Assembly: GCA_029531795.1 (NCBI GenBank)
Contig: JAPEIS010000002.1
Coordinates: 806,001 to 870,000 of the forward strand
Reading direction: 5' to 3'
Source of the DNA: Sclerotinia nivalis
Taxonomy: Eukaryota > Ascomycota > Leotiomycetes > Helotiales > Sclerotiniaceae
DNA length: 64,000 bases
Numbering within the stretch: position 1 is the first letter of the stretch; each line of letters starts with the position of its first letter. The position numbers and the translations under genes are program-made. The notes below the pieces were generated by a model. The model worked only from the letters and a program-made list of their open reading frames with translations, had not been told where the DNA came from and ran no database searches. Below are positions 33,213 through 45,946 of this stretch, one piece after another.

Positions 33213-35724
33213 CTTCAATTGTAGAAAAGTAAGAAGTAGTGTTTGAAGAAATTTCTCTGGGGGCGCCAGTTTTTATAGCCCAGAATCCCCTCAGCCGGAC
33301 ACTTTACTCATTGCATCTAGATACAATTTACTTTTTTAACAATGACTTCACAGACTGACTAAAAGCAAGATTTTCGGCGGGGTAATGTTGTACCTACTTA
33401 CTCGGCATACATAACATTGTTGAGAGATATGAAAAGTACCCGGCATCGGACATGTAACTGTGTGAAGAAAGTACAAGTACGGAGTACATCTCAAGGTCGA
33501 TATTCCTAGTTCAGAACGATAACTTCATTTAATAAAGTTTGTGGTGTACTTTAAATAGTTTCAAGGCTCCCTCAATGACAGCGCACAAAGTCGAGATCTT
33601 TCTTGCTTTTGGAAAGGATAAACAAATAAATACCCAGTTGTGCACTGGAGTACGAGGTACTTGGTACTTAGAGTTTGCTCGAATCATCTTTTTTGACCCC
33701 GCATCCCCCACTAAATCCCCGCGCGCACTTGTTGAAATGCTCGGAGCACAAGCTAGATGGAGAACTTTGCATGACGGGAGACAGGAGACAGAAGATAGAA
33801 GACAGAAGACAAGAGACAGAAGACAGGAGACAGAAGACAGGGACAAGCACAACAGCTCCATTGATTTTGGATCCGCATCTTCTTCTTGTCATCTCGGAGC
33901 TAACTGATGTTAGGCGGTGTAGGCCAGAACCAAGTCACAAGTACTCTGCCGGTCAATCCACGGTACTCCGTAAACGTATTGCGTATTAGCACCATTCATG
34001 TCATGGGACGGGGCAGTTTCCAATGCCGACGCCGGGAAGGCTCAATCCGCACTAACCTCATCATGGGAAGCATTAGATGACTGCAGAGTCCAGACTCGTC
34101 ATACCAAGTCGCTTTAATGGCGGTAAAATTTTCATACGCCACACTGACTGAGTAAATGGTAGCATTACATGGTAACCTTATTCATAGCCGGCGCCTAAAT
34201 TTGTAAAGTCTCTGTTGGTCACTCAATCGCGAACCCTGAGACATACGAAAAAAAGAAACAAAAAACAGAAACATTGATTTGTCCATACCTAGTCTATAGT
34301 AAGAGTATACGTAACATCAACGAGGCGTGGATATAGTTCTATTTTAGATTGATCTTAGTAAGCGAGAGCGGCCTCTTCAAGCGCCGCCATGTCGTCCAAA
34401 CTTCTCTTGCAGTTGATTGTCTTAGGAAATTTCAACAATCATTGTCCAGTAATTTGTTCTTGCTATGAATTCTTTTTTGGGACTCAATAACCATATGAGT
34501 TCAACATGCTTTGAAAATATTCCTGTACTGCTGAAATGTCTCAAAAGCTATCTTTCTACCCTTGTGCAACAGGCACGCCAGCCCAGCCAAGGATCCCTCA
34601 CAATCTTACAGTCCTGTCGTTGGAAGCAAGTTGTTGAGAATTTCTTACACAAACATATCCAATATCATAAAACACGAACTTGCAGAAGCTGAGATCGGCA
34701 GTAAGATACGGCCCCATTCCTACCTTTTCTACCTTTCCTACCCTTCCACGCGCGAGCAGGTCCAAGGGTCTTAGGGCATTTTGGTCTGCACGATGGTGAG
34801 GTCTTCATGATTCAAACCCAATATGCCGGAAATACTCCAACACGAACGCGCTTGGTCGAGCTTCATATTAGTGTTCTTTGTGTCATTATTTTATCCTGGT
34901 AGTGCTGGGAATATTGCCACTTTTTTCATTTGAATACAAATTTCCAGAGTTTGATGTTGGAGGCAGTGCAAAGTCGTCGTCAATCGAGGCACAAGGTGTC
35001 TTCGTACACATGACAAATCTGTGATATATATAGAGATTATGCATAACAACTATCTTAAGACTTTTAATGTGTGAACATTGGCTATTCCTCAAGCACTGCC
35101 GCTGTTTGACTCCTCAGTTCGTACTTGTACTGTTATTTTCGCTCGTCATCTTCTCACCCCCCTCTGAAAGTCTCCAGATCCAAGTTTGCATCGTAGTGTG
35201 GCGCTGGGCATAGACGAGTGGATGATGGGGCTCGACCCAAGCATATCTCGTGAGATCTCTAGCATAAATAGCCCTAAGCGTCAGGTTTAGGAATTGAATC
35301 CTAGAGATACTACCCAAATCCGATCGATCGGGAAGGTGAAACCCAGCACCAAAAGATTTGGGCACGAGATTTTATAAAGATAATGTACTTCCTAAATGAG
35401 TAACCTGAAAACAAGTGGCGGGTATTCATTGGCTATGAAACATAAACAAAAGTTATGATTGGGAGATTGTATCACTTTCCTTTATTATTGGATAATTGTA
35501 CAATGCCAGAATTATTCGCGCGACCGCAGCCCTCAACGCAGAGGGGAACAAGGGCCCTACAATGACTATGAATTGAAAATGCGCGTTCGATGGCCATGGT
35601 CTCTCAGCACACTTGTTGGAGATATTCTGGATGTGAAGATGGATTTCTCTATATATGTAGCAGCTGTCGAAGTACATTTTTCCATTATCAATCGAATCAT
35701 TACCACCGAGTCAACTGTCTATCC
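33213..35724. other. Intergenic region without a supported gene
   Basis: About 2.5 kb. It contains TACTCCGTA-type motifs at 33,478-33,486 and 33,964-33,972 and a purine-rich repeat at 33,774-33,842. Frames on both strands over that repeat are by-products of its low complexity. Nothing else is supported. Confidence 0.5.
33774..33842. repeat. Purine-rich minisatellite (GACAGAAGA-like units)
   Basis: Degenerate tandem units of AGACAGA/AGATAGA type, nearly all purine on the plus strand. It keeps frames open on both strands artificially. Confidence 0.85.
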
Positions 35725-36715
35725 ATGTCTAGGCCTACGTTCGTCTGTGTTCCAGGCTTTTGCCACACTTCAGCCATATTTGATCCCCTCAGAACTCTTC
35801 TCGGCCACTACGGATATCCTGTCCTTCCGGTTCAGCTTCCGTCGGTGCTTTTGAATGGAAATCATGCGTCAAATGATCCTGCTCAGGATACTAGAGCAAT
35901 CCGAAGTTCAGTTTCACGTCTTGTAGAAGCAGGTCACGATGTCATTGTAATCCTGCATTCTTATGCCGGTGTTCCGGGTGGCGATGCCTTGCAAGGCCTA
36001 GGCAAAACTGAGAGGGCACAAAGGGGCTTTAACGGTGGAGTTCTACGAATCGTATTTGTCATGGCGTGGATCGTCCAAGAGGGTTTTAAACTTTGCGAGG
36101 AAGGAGACTATAGTTCTTTCCCGCCATATATGCATTGCAATACAACTTCACGTGTAAGTCATTCATTCCAAATCTCTCCTTTGACCCAAATACTTTTGAT
36201 AAGATTCGGAAATTACAACCTCGTCAAAACATTTTTATTCTCACTCCAGCATAATACTCTTATTTTCCCTATCGGATTCTAGCTTACTGTTCGCTACATG
36301 TTAGAAAAAGGCCGGTACTGTGTCTATTCCATCTGCATCAGCGATTGAATACTTTTACAATGACTTACCTCATGACCATGCCGAATACGTGAGTTGTTCT
36401 AGCCATAGCAAAAGTACTGCTTACTAAACCCTCTAGTATGCACACATTATGCGCCCCCAAGCTACATCAGTATTGTACCACAGAACCACAATAGCGGCAT
36501 GGCGCACAATTCCCACCACTTACGTTCTATGTTCCCTCGACAACGTGCTTACTGATACATACGCCCGACTTATGCTTACTTCAGCTCAAGAATCGGGTAG
36601 TAACATCGATACTATAGAGGTATGCGAGGGGGCCGGAAGTTGCTGTTGGTTGGGGTCCGCAGCTGATTCATTCGCGGGCATTTTACGACGGGCCGCAGGA
36701 GAATTGGTAGCATAG
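35725..36715 (+). CDS. Alpha/beta hydrolase-fold protein
   Basis: There are three exons: 35,725-36,153, 36,305-36,388 and 36,437-36,715, all joining in phase 0 to give 263 residues. The start MSRPTFVCVPGFCHTS is the usual first strand and oxyanion region of this fungal family. DVIVILHSYAGVPG carries the presumed nucleophile Ser near residue 79, in an elbow that departs from GxSxG. TYVLCSLDNVLTD fits the segment with the acid residue. The expected histidine near the C-terminus is not obvious: the segment after CEGAGSC reads WLGSAADSF. It resembles small soluble esterases/hydrolases of the plant methylesterase-like type. The first intron is long for this window (151 bp). The substrate is unknown, and the enzyme could be inactive. 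Confidence 0.78.
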
Positions 36716-39006
36716 AGCAGGGATCGGCACTTCACACTGGATGTAACATTGGAAATTGAATCGGGTTTAAGGTGAGGATTTGGAATTTGAAATGGTGGGA
36801 TAAACTTGGCGTGGAGGCGGAAATTTTTGGGGGTCGGAGTCTCGGTTTACGAGACGGGCGTTATTATTGGGTAATTAGCATTCTATGTGGATTTTGTGGT
36901 TCACGGTCATGACCGCCAACATTTTCGCATCTGTTACGATATTTCTCATCAAACTGGGCCCAATACTACATTATAAAAATATCTGCAATATGTTTGAGGT
37001 CCCTTGACCAGTGGCCCGAATATTTCAATTCGTCTCTGTCTATCCCCGTACTGCCTCCCAGTCTCGATCACCGTTTCCACCCTCTCAAAGCAAAGTCCCT
37101 GCCCAGTATTACTTTCCTCAGCACCGCTATCTCTCTTGTATGGCTATGATCTTGTATCCACCTAGGAATTATCCTAGATTTTCCGCGCGTCACCACCACT
37201 GACTGACAACCAAGACATTTTTCACGCGCATTATCCACGAACTCTAAAAATGGAAATCTTGCAATTCCTATCTACACGAGCATTATGACGATATGCCGTG
37301 CAAAATTAGCAGAGTAAACATGCTCAACCATGACGTGCGTGCCCAATACCTTGATTCATCGTTCACTTCGGCGTTGTTAAATCGATCCTACATGATCTTT
37401 TCCAAAAAAAAATCACAGATTCTTACCTTTCAATGGTAATCTCACGCTGAACATTCATCAAGTAGGTAGGTTATTCGTCGGGGAATAGAAACCACGAATC
37501 TAAGGTTTCGAGTTAATGCTTTAGAGTAAATGTAATTAAGAATGGCGAACGAGTCTTATCACTTCCTTTCTTGATACTCTTCTTACTTCGCATTTTGCCC
37601 AGGAATAAAAAAATACCATGAACTATCACTACCATATTGAGCCTTTTCCATATGTATATATAAATCAGAAGAACTTAAATTCGACCATCCAACCCCCAAC
37701 CCCCAACCCCCAAAACCCTCCAACCTCAACTCCATCTCCAAGTCCACCCACCCAAAACCCACACACACAAAATCATCACCCACATGCACCCTACCGTACC
37801 AAGACCCTCCTATAAAACCATCCTAAAAATCATCTCCCCATCCAAACCGCAAAGGAAGCAAATATGCTTGTTTGTGCAGGTCAAATGCGGTTTGGCGGAG
37901 GAGCAAGCACGCCTGGCACGAATACGATTGATTGAGAAAAGAAAAAAACCCGTCTGGGGATTTGTCCTGCCGCTTTCGAGGGCGGTAAGGTTTTGTTGGA
38001 TTTGTGGTTTGTTTGGAGGATTTTGTTTCTGGGAGTTTAGAATGGGTTTGAGGGGGTTGTTGATTTATTTGGTTGGGGGGGAGAGTTGGTTTTGAGATGA
38101 ATGATGGGGCGAAAGTGAAGGTTTGAGGAGGTTTGCAATTGATGGGATGAGAGGGATGGATGGTAGTAAGCGGGGTTTTTTGGGAGTTTGAATGATGGGA
38201 GACCTGATATGATTGATGGTCATTGATCTAGATGAGAAATAAATGTAGTTGAGAGACTTGTAGTGATTATCTACTGGTGAATGGATGTAGTTTAGATTTG
38301 GATTGAGGATGGAGAAAGGGTTATATGGTGTAGGAACTACTCAAGGAATGTTTCTTTTCACTGCTTGAGATTCTCAGAGCAACTATTTTTTACCTCTTAA
38401 CCTCTTAAACGTCGATCATAATTCTTGATACTATAGCTCGAGTGTGTGTTTTTCAGCAATGGACTGATTAAACTAACTTAAGATATATTCATTCTAGACA
38501 GCATCCTAGGACTTAAGACACCATCACTGTAATGTCAGTGTTATGAGATCCCTCATTAATTTCTAGCTTATCTACTAACTTGGGAAGGAGGGTCGCATTA
38601 AGCAGCTAAGATCAGGAAGGAAGAGCAGGTGGCTTCAGTATTCGAAAGTAGGAAAGAGCAGTAAGGTATAGGACGAAAAACAAATTGAGCGAAAGTTGGG
38701 AGCCGTCTAAATTATCAACATCCTTGAGATATTCCAATCACCATCCACATATACGCATCATTAAGCTCACAGCAGAAGTTACTAACATTCATATGAGAAA
38801 GATCCCAGCAAGTCGTCCTTCACATTCCTACAAATAACAAATACTGAATATAATCAGATTTAACATGCAAAGACTTCTAGCATACACTGTCTCATCACGA
38901 TCTCGAAAATCCAAGCTAACGCGCACGCCAATACCACTTCCAGCCCGTATCTCAATCTCGGAGCCTTTCACTAGTCCGCATACCAATTCCGTCCCTAATA
39001 ACAAAA
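36716..39006. other. Intergenic region without a supported gene
   Basis: About 2.3 kb. A C-rich plus-strand stretch at 37,690-37,830 (CCAACCCC repeats) gives spurious frames. No domain is visible. Confidence 0.5.
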
Positions 39007-39939
39007 ATGTGTAAACGACAATGGGCTTCGTTCACACATTGCAGTGATATACGTACTGCTGAGTACCGCTGCAAGCATAATCCAATCGGTCAACCATTCG
39101 AGAACTGTAAAACTCGCAGTTTCAAACAACCACCACGGTCATACTTCGCAAAAGGGGGGATTATCAGACATCCCGATCCAGAGATGATGCTCTTTCAAGG
39201 CAGATGTGTCGACTGGGGAGCACAAGTTAAAAAGGACGCGTATACGGGGTTTCTGAAAGTGTGCGGTGGTCATGTTTTTTTAATAAATGAACCTACCTGG
39301 ATCATGTGCAGTAACGATTGGAAGGATGCCATACATAACACTCATGGACATGAACTGGTTGCCGAACTTGGTCTCAAGGATCATATAATAAACTCGCGAG
39401 ACATGAGCGAAAGCAACGTTGAAAGAGCTGTCTTTGAGGAGTTAATGCGCTCTGTTCGGAGTGTCGAATCCTCAAAAGCGGTGTTGACTAAAGACAAAGC
39501 GGTAAACTATTTCCTTCGGAGTTTAGAAGATAGCTAACATTTGACAAGGAGGAAGCAGCTCCAAAAGTAAGACATATAGAACCTATTGAGATGATCGTAG
39601 TCGCTGCAGGATTGCCGATGTTACCTGGCAAAACTATATATAACCTTCTCACGATGCTTAAAAATCACCCAGACTTTCCACAAGAACTAGTGAGTAATTC
39701 GTCATAGTCTCGAATATTTTTGATCAGCCACCTTATTTTTTCCTCAGATCCAGGAACACGGCGTCTTTGAGGTGCAGCTTGATTCGCTCCCACCGAACCT
39801 TCTTTCAATACTGCACGAAACAGTTTGTACACAGTTACCAACTGTTGCGGATACTATTAGAGAGGCTTATCAAAGAGGGGTTCATAAGCGAATTGATTAT
39901 GATTACAGCGTTTGTTCGTCTCAGATTCCGAAGCTATGA
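39007..39939 (+). CDS. Hypothetical protein, three exons
   Basis: I do not recognise this gene. The exons that fit are 39,007-39,501, 39,549-39,689 and 39,748-39,939, with introns of 47 and 58 bp; the first has a GCTAAC branch point 10 bases before its end. They give 274 residues. The first 60 residues are rich in Cys, His and basic residues (MCKRQWASFTHCSDIR, CKHNPIGQPFENCKTR), a pattern like short cysteine-rich headers seen in fungal proteins of unknown function. The rest is mixed and mostly helical in appearance, with no signal peptide. An acidic frame (39,912-40,139; SDSEAMSDTASIIAN, SIDSDTEGIDD) overlaps the end in another phase and looks like a natural continuation, so the 3' end may be mis-modelled or frameshifted. 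Confidence 0.55.
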
Positions 39940-40139
39940 GCGACACCGCAAGTATCATTGCTAACCTCAGCATCGATTCAGATACAGAAGGCATAGACGA
40001 TGGTCGAAATTTAAATTTAGGCATCCCTCTGATAACCACTTGCGCAAACAAAGACGGCAATGAAGAAAGTTTGGATCCAATCATTGAAACTTCAGGTGGT
40101 GAAGAAAGTGAGGAAGATCCCGTGGAAATTAGCGATTAA

Positions 40140-43100
40140 ACAGTACTATCTTTTCCTTCAGGATCTAGCACATCGCCGACCTTCCGAAGGGGTAAATAGG
40201 CTAAGCTCTATGATCCAGTTAGAGATCTTCAGAATTTTAGATGAACGGGCGCTGCTACAGCTGACAGGGTAGTGAGCAAGATACAACTTTGCACGGACGA
40301 GTTGGACTGAGACGCTTTGAACTTTGGACTTTCTCTGACTATTGTATCTCTAGTAGTGTTGGATATGGAAGAGACTTTGTCTCCGTATATGACTGTTGTT
40401 TAAAGTATCTTGTAGTTAAATCCACAGATTAGCGTGTTATTGGGAGTACTGGGACGGAAAAACCTGCATTGATGATGCTCTCATAGATATTTGAGATAGC
40501 AAAATAAACCAAAAAAATCTGCAATACTTTCTCGGGAGAAACCCGGCCTCTATCTCTCCGTTTGACAAAGGTTGTAACGTAGAGTATATCTTCGCAGTGC
40601 CACGATATAATTGATAGATCACAATTGACAGATTCAAATAATTTGGATTCTTCACCCCTCTAGTTTCTTTGTCATCTTGTTTCCCTCAATCGTCACTTGG
40701 TGTTGCGTCGATGATTTTTTCACATGCATATATCGGATGATACCGTGGTAGAAGCCATGAAACCCCTCAAGGTATTGATATTGGGTAGAGTGATAACATA
40801 TTTATTCGGAGGAAATTCCTACATCAGAGCATTGTAAAGATGCGAATAAACACCAAAATTGTGGATTCTGCCTGGAATACAAATTCAAAATCCATTTCGA
40901 GCACTCGCTCAGAGATCAAATTTTTCGGGAGATTTGAGGCACCAAACGCATAGATATATTCTCTCAGGCGCACACTGACGCTGAAAAAAAAAATACACCA
41001 TCCCACATGTGCGGCGACAAGTTGTGGGTACAGTACGAGTGCGGTGATGTCGACCCGCAAACGCTAAGATGTTCTCTCAATCCCGAAGGACCATTGGAGA
41101 CTTGCAAGAACTGGCAAAAGGACCCGAAGCTCTCGATCACGAATAAGGCGGGAAAGTGCCCAGCATGTACTTAAGGAGATGAATGGGTGGGAGGATCGAG
41201 TATGAGATTGTCGGTAAATGCTCCATGTGGCAACAGAGTGACGAAGATAATAATGCGTCATAGACTTAATTGTACTCATTTATTCAATCATGAATTTCGA
41301 GATGTCAAGGTACATGCTTGAACTGGACTGCTAGGAGCTTTGTTGTGGTAATGGTAATGGATCGGGGAAATGCAAAGGCTAGGAGGTTTATCGTTGGTGT
41401 AACAATGGACAAAGAGGTTGCAGAAGCTTATGTACTTTCTTTGAATGGTGGGATTTGGATGGTGGGGTTCAATATTAAAATTCTGTATTTTGTATGCCAC
41501 TTGGCACCTGAACACAATAAAAGCTGTCACCATGGAAAACATTTCTTTTGCGGGAAAGTGATTCTATCTGAGATTTGATCTTTTTCGCTGGCAAAAACTA
41601 ACTGCTCGAGCTCCCTTTTTTCTATGACCTGAAACATGTTCGGTTCAAATGACTCCATAATATAATCAGACCATTCAAATGATTTGTTCAACAGGCAGAT
41701 TCGGGGCTTCCCATATTCAGTATTCAGGAGCTTGAGCTTGGAGCTAGAGCTAGAACAAAGAAACCGAGTCCAGGCACAAAAAGCTCACAATCAAGCTTTG
41801 CTCTTCAAGCTCATTTCCCCTCTCTATCCTCTGTTGCTACACGTTTGTTGTTCGACTCTTGCCGAATGCTAATGATGAAATGACCTCATGAGATATGTAT
41901 CACAAAGTGAAAATATCCGCACATTTCCATAAAACCACGTGGAGCTTGAATCGGGATAAAGATATCTGGACTCAGTGACTGAAGCTGTGGCTCAAAAACG
42001 CGTTGTTCTCAGAAATGCGGGAACATCCTTCAAGTAGATCTACTAAGATATGTATGATCTTGCAGACTGAGCTAGACATTCGGCTGGTGTCTCCGATAAA
42101 GAACTTTGAGCACTTGAATGCACAGGTTTCTATAGCCCGGCCTGGGCTCGAACCATGATGGCCTGATTTTGAATACGTTTTGTGTATGAGATTCATCGAG
42201 AACATTATATTATACTCATAGAGTCGCGATTTCCGGATAGTGAATCCTTCCCCATTTGGGGGTCAAGTTTGGACTATCGAGGCTCCTATGCAAATGGGCG
42301 GCAGCGAGAAACACTGACAATGTCATTGTGGTATAACAAAGCTGGTATTATGTACAGAAATTTGACTCAGATGTTGAAACGGCACACAGCTAGAGAAAAC
42401 AGTGAAACTGGTAGGGATAGGAAGAGAGTCATTGTCCTTGTACATTTGACTTAGTGTTTCGGGAGCATGCAAACAGAGAAGGGCTGGCATGATAGTATTG
42501 CAATAAAGCAACGGAGTCAGAAGAGAAGCATTGGTTTGTGTAAGCTCTGTTCTATGACTCAGTATTTCGGAAGGAGAGATAAGAAATGGAAATATAAATA
42601 CATACCATTGCAATAGGATTAGAAGAAAGTAATAATTTATACAAGGATGCAAACAAGAAAGAACTATGATATTGTAATCATAGAGTAAGATGAAGAAAAG
42701 CCATTGTGCCAACGAGAAAGAATGATAGTATCATGTTGTGGGATTTTGAAAGTAGTCATTTTTGAAGAGTTGTATAGTGTAGTGCTCCAAAGGCGCGCAA
42801 CAAGAAAGAATGATAATAATATCGTATGTATCGTGGGAGCCATTATCTCTATAGAAAAGAAGTTATATAATATGGTGCTGGCGAATACCAGCCATTACCG
42901 TTAATAATGGAGTATTTCCAGGTTTTTTCATTGTAAGATCTTAGTAAACCTTGATGTGAAATGATGAAGCAGAAAGACAGGCTAGTTGTCTGTGTAGAAG
43001 ATCTCCTATGAGCATTGAAAACTATATCACCATAATTACGATTGCTATTCACAATAATCAAATATATAAGATCTTATAAAATGTTTGTAAATTGTAATGA

Positions 43101-43146
43101 ATCTTAGATGCAAAGTGAAACCTCGTGATTTTATGATTTTATCACC

Positions 43147-43226
<80 letters not shown>

Positions 43227-43560
43227 TCCGTAGAATTTTCTCCACTAAATTTTACTATTGTAAGATCTTACCTCCCTTCCCCCACCGTACAGAGAAGGCA
43301 AAGCATGGCAAGTGACGTTTTTTCTTCTTCGAAAAAACTTCCCGACCCCTCGCCTAAGCTTTACTAGCACACTAAATTTCTTCTATCCACACTCTGACCC
43401 TAAGCCCACGTCACAAATACTACAAAGACAGGACAATCTTGACAATTGACAATTGACAATTGTGAACTGCAGAGTCCAGCGGATTGTGTAACCCACTCAC
43501 AGGTCAAATAATTTATTAAACTCGAATTGTCTAAGTGGTTTTGTCTCATTATCCGCCAAT
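40140..43560. other. Long intergenic region without a supported gene
   Basis: About 3.4 kb. It contains the ATT microsatellite, a TACTCCGTA motif at 43,224-43,232, and TTGACAA tandem units at about 43,440-43,463. Short frames on both strands lack domains. Confidence 0.5.
43149..43225. repeat. ATT trinucleotide microsatellite
   Basis: About 25 perfect TTA/ATT units. On the minus strand this reads as a poly-Asn run, and on the plus strand as poly-Leu; both are artefacts of the repeat. Confidence 0.95.
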
Positions 43561-45037
43561 ATGAGTGATGCTCAGGCAAACGAGGCCGAGAAGAATATTG
43601 AGATTTGGAAGGTGAAAAAATTGATTAAACGTCTCGAAGCTGCGCGTGGAAATGGAACCTCCATGATTTCCCTCATTATTCGTAAGGGACCATATCTACC
43701 GATTTTCTTGTATACTCTCTAACATGTTGTTCAGCGCCAAAGGATCAAGTCTCCCGTGCGGCGAAAATGTTGGCAGAAGAATACGTATGTTGTCACTTTC
43801 CCTGATGTTTGCCCTCTTACATGCTGACTTGAGGTTGGATATAGGGTACCGCATCGAACATCAAGTCTCGTGTTAATCGTCAATCCGTCCTTTCTGCTAT
43901 CACATCTACGCAACAAAGACTTAAGTTGTACAACAAAGTTCCGCCAAATGGCTTGGTCGTATACTGTGGTGAAATTTTAACTTCGGAAGGAAAGGAAAGG
44001 AAGGTCAACATTGATTTCGAGCCCTTCAAGCCCATCAACACATCTCTCTACCTCTGCGACAACAAATTTCACACAGAAGCTCTTGCTGAATTGTTGGAAT
44101 CTGACCAAAAGTTCGGTTTCATCATTATGGACGGAAATGGCGCCCTTTTTGGTACATTGAGTGGAAACACTAGAGATGTTGTTCACAAGTTTTCTGTCGA
44201 TTTGCCAAAGAAGCATGGTCGTGGTGGACAATCTGCTCTTCGTTTCGCGCGTCTTCGTGAGGAAAAACGTCACAACTACGTCCGAAAGGTTGCCGAATTA
44301 GCTGTCCAGAACTTCATTACAGCAGATAAGGTTAACGTAGCTGGTATTATCTTGGCCGGTTCTGCCGATTTCAAAAATGATCTCAACCAGTCCGACTTGT
44401 TTGACAACCGTTTGGCCACGAAGGTCATTAAGGTTGTTGATGTTTCCTATGGTGGTGAGAACGGATTCAATCAGGCCATTGAGCTTTCGGCCGAAACACT
44501 TAGCAACGTCAAGTTCATTCAGGAGAAGAAGCTCATCGGAAAGTACTTTGAGGAAATCAGTCAAGACACGGGACGAGTTTGTTATGGTGTTGAGGATACT
44601 TTAAAGGCTTTGGAACTGGGTGCTGTTGAAGTTTTGATTGTTTTCGAGAACCTCGAAATCAACCGATGGGTGTTGAAGGACAGCAACGGTAATCAAACGA
44701 TCCTCCATACTACTAAACAATCCGAGACTGCGGACCGAGAACAATTCATGGATAAGGAGACTGGTCAAGAAATGGAAGTCGTCTCTTCAGAATCGTTCTT
44801 AGAATGGATCGCCGAGAAGTACAGAGATTTTGGTACAACACTGGAGTTTGTTTCGGACAGATCCAGTGAGGGTAACCAATTCGTTAAGGGTTTTGGTGGT
44901 ATTGGTGGCCTCTTGCGTTACAAGGTCAACTTTGAGCAGTTGGCTGAAGTCGATGATGATGATGACTACTACGACGGTATGTTACAAGTATCTCACAGAT
45001 AGTCAAACTTTCAGAAGCTAATATAGATATAGATTGA
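43561..45037 (+). CDS. SUP45: Eukaryotic translation termination factor eRF1
   Basis: There are four exons: 43,561-43,681, 43,735-43,784, 43,845-44,976 and 45,033-45,037, giving 435 residues. eRF1 reads all three stop codons in the ribosomal A site and triggers peptide release with eRF3. Seen: TASNIKS at about residues 59-65 and YLCDNKF at about 126 (stop-codon recognition), [13 protein letters not shown] at about 180 (GGQ peptidyl-tRNA hydrolysis motif), and the acidic eRF3-binding tail [11 protein letters not shown]. The last exon supplies only AT TGA: the final Asp codon and the UGA stop are made by splicing across a 56-bp intron. If that intron is retained the protein gains about eight residues before a UAG. 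The stop is followed in frame by 63 more open codons (separate entry). Confidence 0.97.
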
Positions 45038-45229
45038 CAGTTTGATGCCCTCGCATCGGGCGAGGAGCCAACTCCAGTCGAACCGTCAAGCCAAATTCTG
45101 TCACACCGCCCTCGTGCCGTGCAACAGACGACCCCAGCGCAGCCGGCTTCCCCAGCTGGCTCGAGACTAAGAGGGAACTCAGGGAACACCCGTCCCAGCC
45201 CTCTTCGGTCCGTCATGACGGCTTCTTGA
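45038..45229 (+). other. In-frame open extension after the eRF1 UGA stop
   Basis: Directly after UGA (45,035-45,037) the same frame stays open for 63 codons to a UGA at 45,227-45,229. The stretch is noticeably GC-richer than its surroundings and would encode a Pro/Ser/Ala/Arg-rich tail (QFDALASGEEPTPVEPSS ... RPSPLRSVMTAS). UGA followed by C is a relatively leaky context. It may be a readthrough extension, a remnant of an older C-terminus, or chance. Confidence 0.4.
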
Positions 45230-45946
45230 GTTGGAGAAACCATATTTCAGGTACATGATCCATGGTTGTTCCCTCAGGACACTTTCTAATAGTTTTGTGC
45301 AGAACATATGAATCCCTGGAAAAACTGGGCGATACCCTGATGTTTCTCATGTGTGTTAAGGTCGAAGAAAGATTGCGTTTTGGCAGAATTGCTTGCTATC
45401 AAAATGTATAGAATATCTGAAGTTCAGTATCACTAGATCAACCATGGATAGATCAGATTCCTGAACTCAAATATCAGACAAATTTTATACTTAAGTTCGA
45501 TGCTTCATGCTGTGTCGCTCACTCATATTGAGGCTATCTATCTGTGAATTCTCGTTTGCTTCCGAATCTCTGCCTCAGATTCTCATGATCACAAGAGCTA
45601 GCACCCAAACCATGTACAAAGCAATCTATTAGACCACACTTTGATGACCATCGGATCCGAAGAATCTGGCAAAGCCAGTGCGGAAGTTGTGACAAGGTGG
45701 GGTTCTTTCTCATGTTTACAGTAGCGGGGAGCTGGCAACGGTAGCAAAATAAATATCAAAGATTTCCATCACTTTCTCTAGAGTCATCACAACCGTTTTC
45801 TACAACAATATGACCGTATGAGTGGTACGCGAGTCTTTCCGAAATGCAGTGAACCCAATTTTTTTTAAATACCGGAATTATACTAGAGTCTTTTCCGAAC
45901 CACCGAACAACATTCACACCGAGAAGGAATGAAGTCAAGTTGAACG
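45230..45946. other. Intergenic region between eRF1 and prephenate dehydratase
   Basis: About 720 bp, likely the eRF1 3' UTR and the next promoter. No gene is supported. Confidence 0.5.

Noticed and set aside
33529..33989. Overlapping frames on both strands at the purine-rich repeat
   Set aside because: All are kept open by the low-complexity GACAGAAGA-type repeat; none has a domain or start context.
37583..38095. Frames over the C-rich stretch near 37.7 kb
   Set aside because: They reflect CCAACCCC/CCCACC repeats, with no recognisable protein features.
42363..42369. TGACTCA, a second Gcn4-type site
   Set aside because: It is over 1 kb from any gene start (eRF1 is the nearest), so I do not assign it a role.
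43045..43245. Minus-strand frame with a long poly-Asn run
   Set aside because: It is the translation of the ATT microsatellite; flanking residues show no domain.
44926..45243. 105-codon minus-strand frame behind eRF1
   Set aside because: It lies antisense to the GC-rich extension and the Asp-codon repeat of eRF1 (poly-His artefact); the plus-strand frame is in register with eRF1 and is the better explanation.
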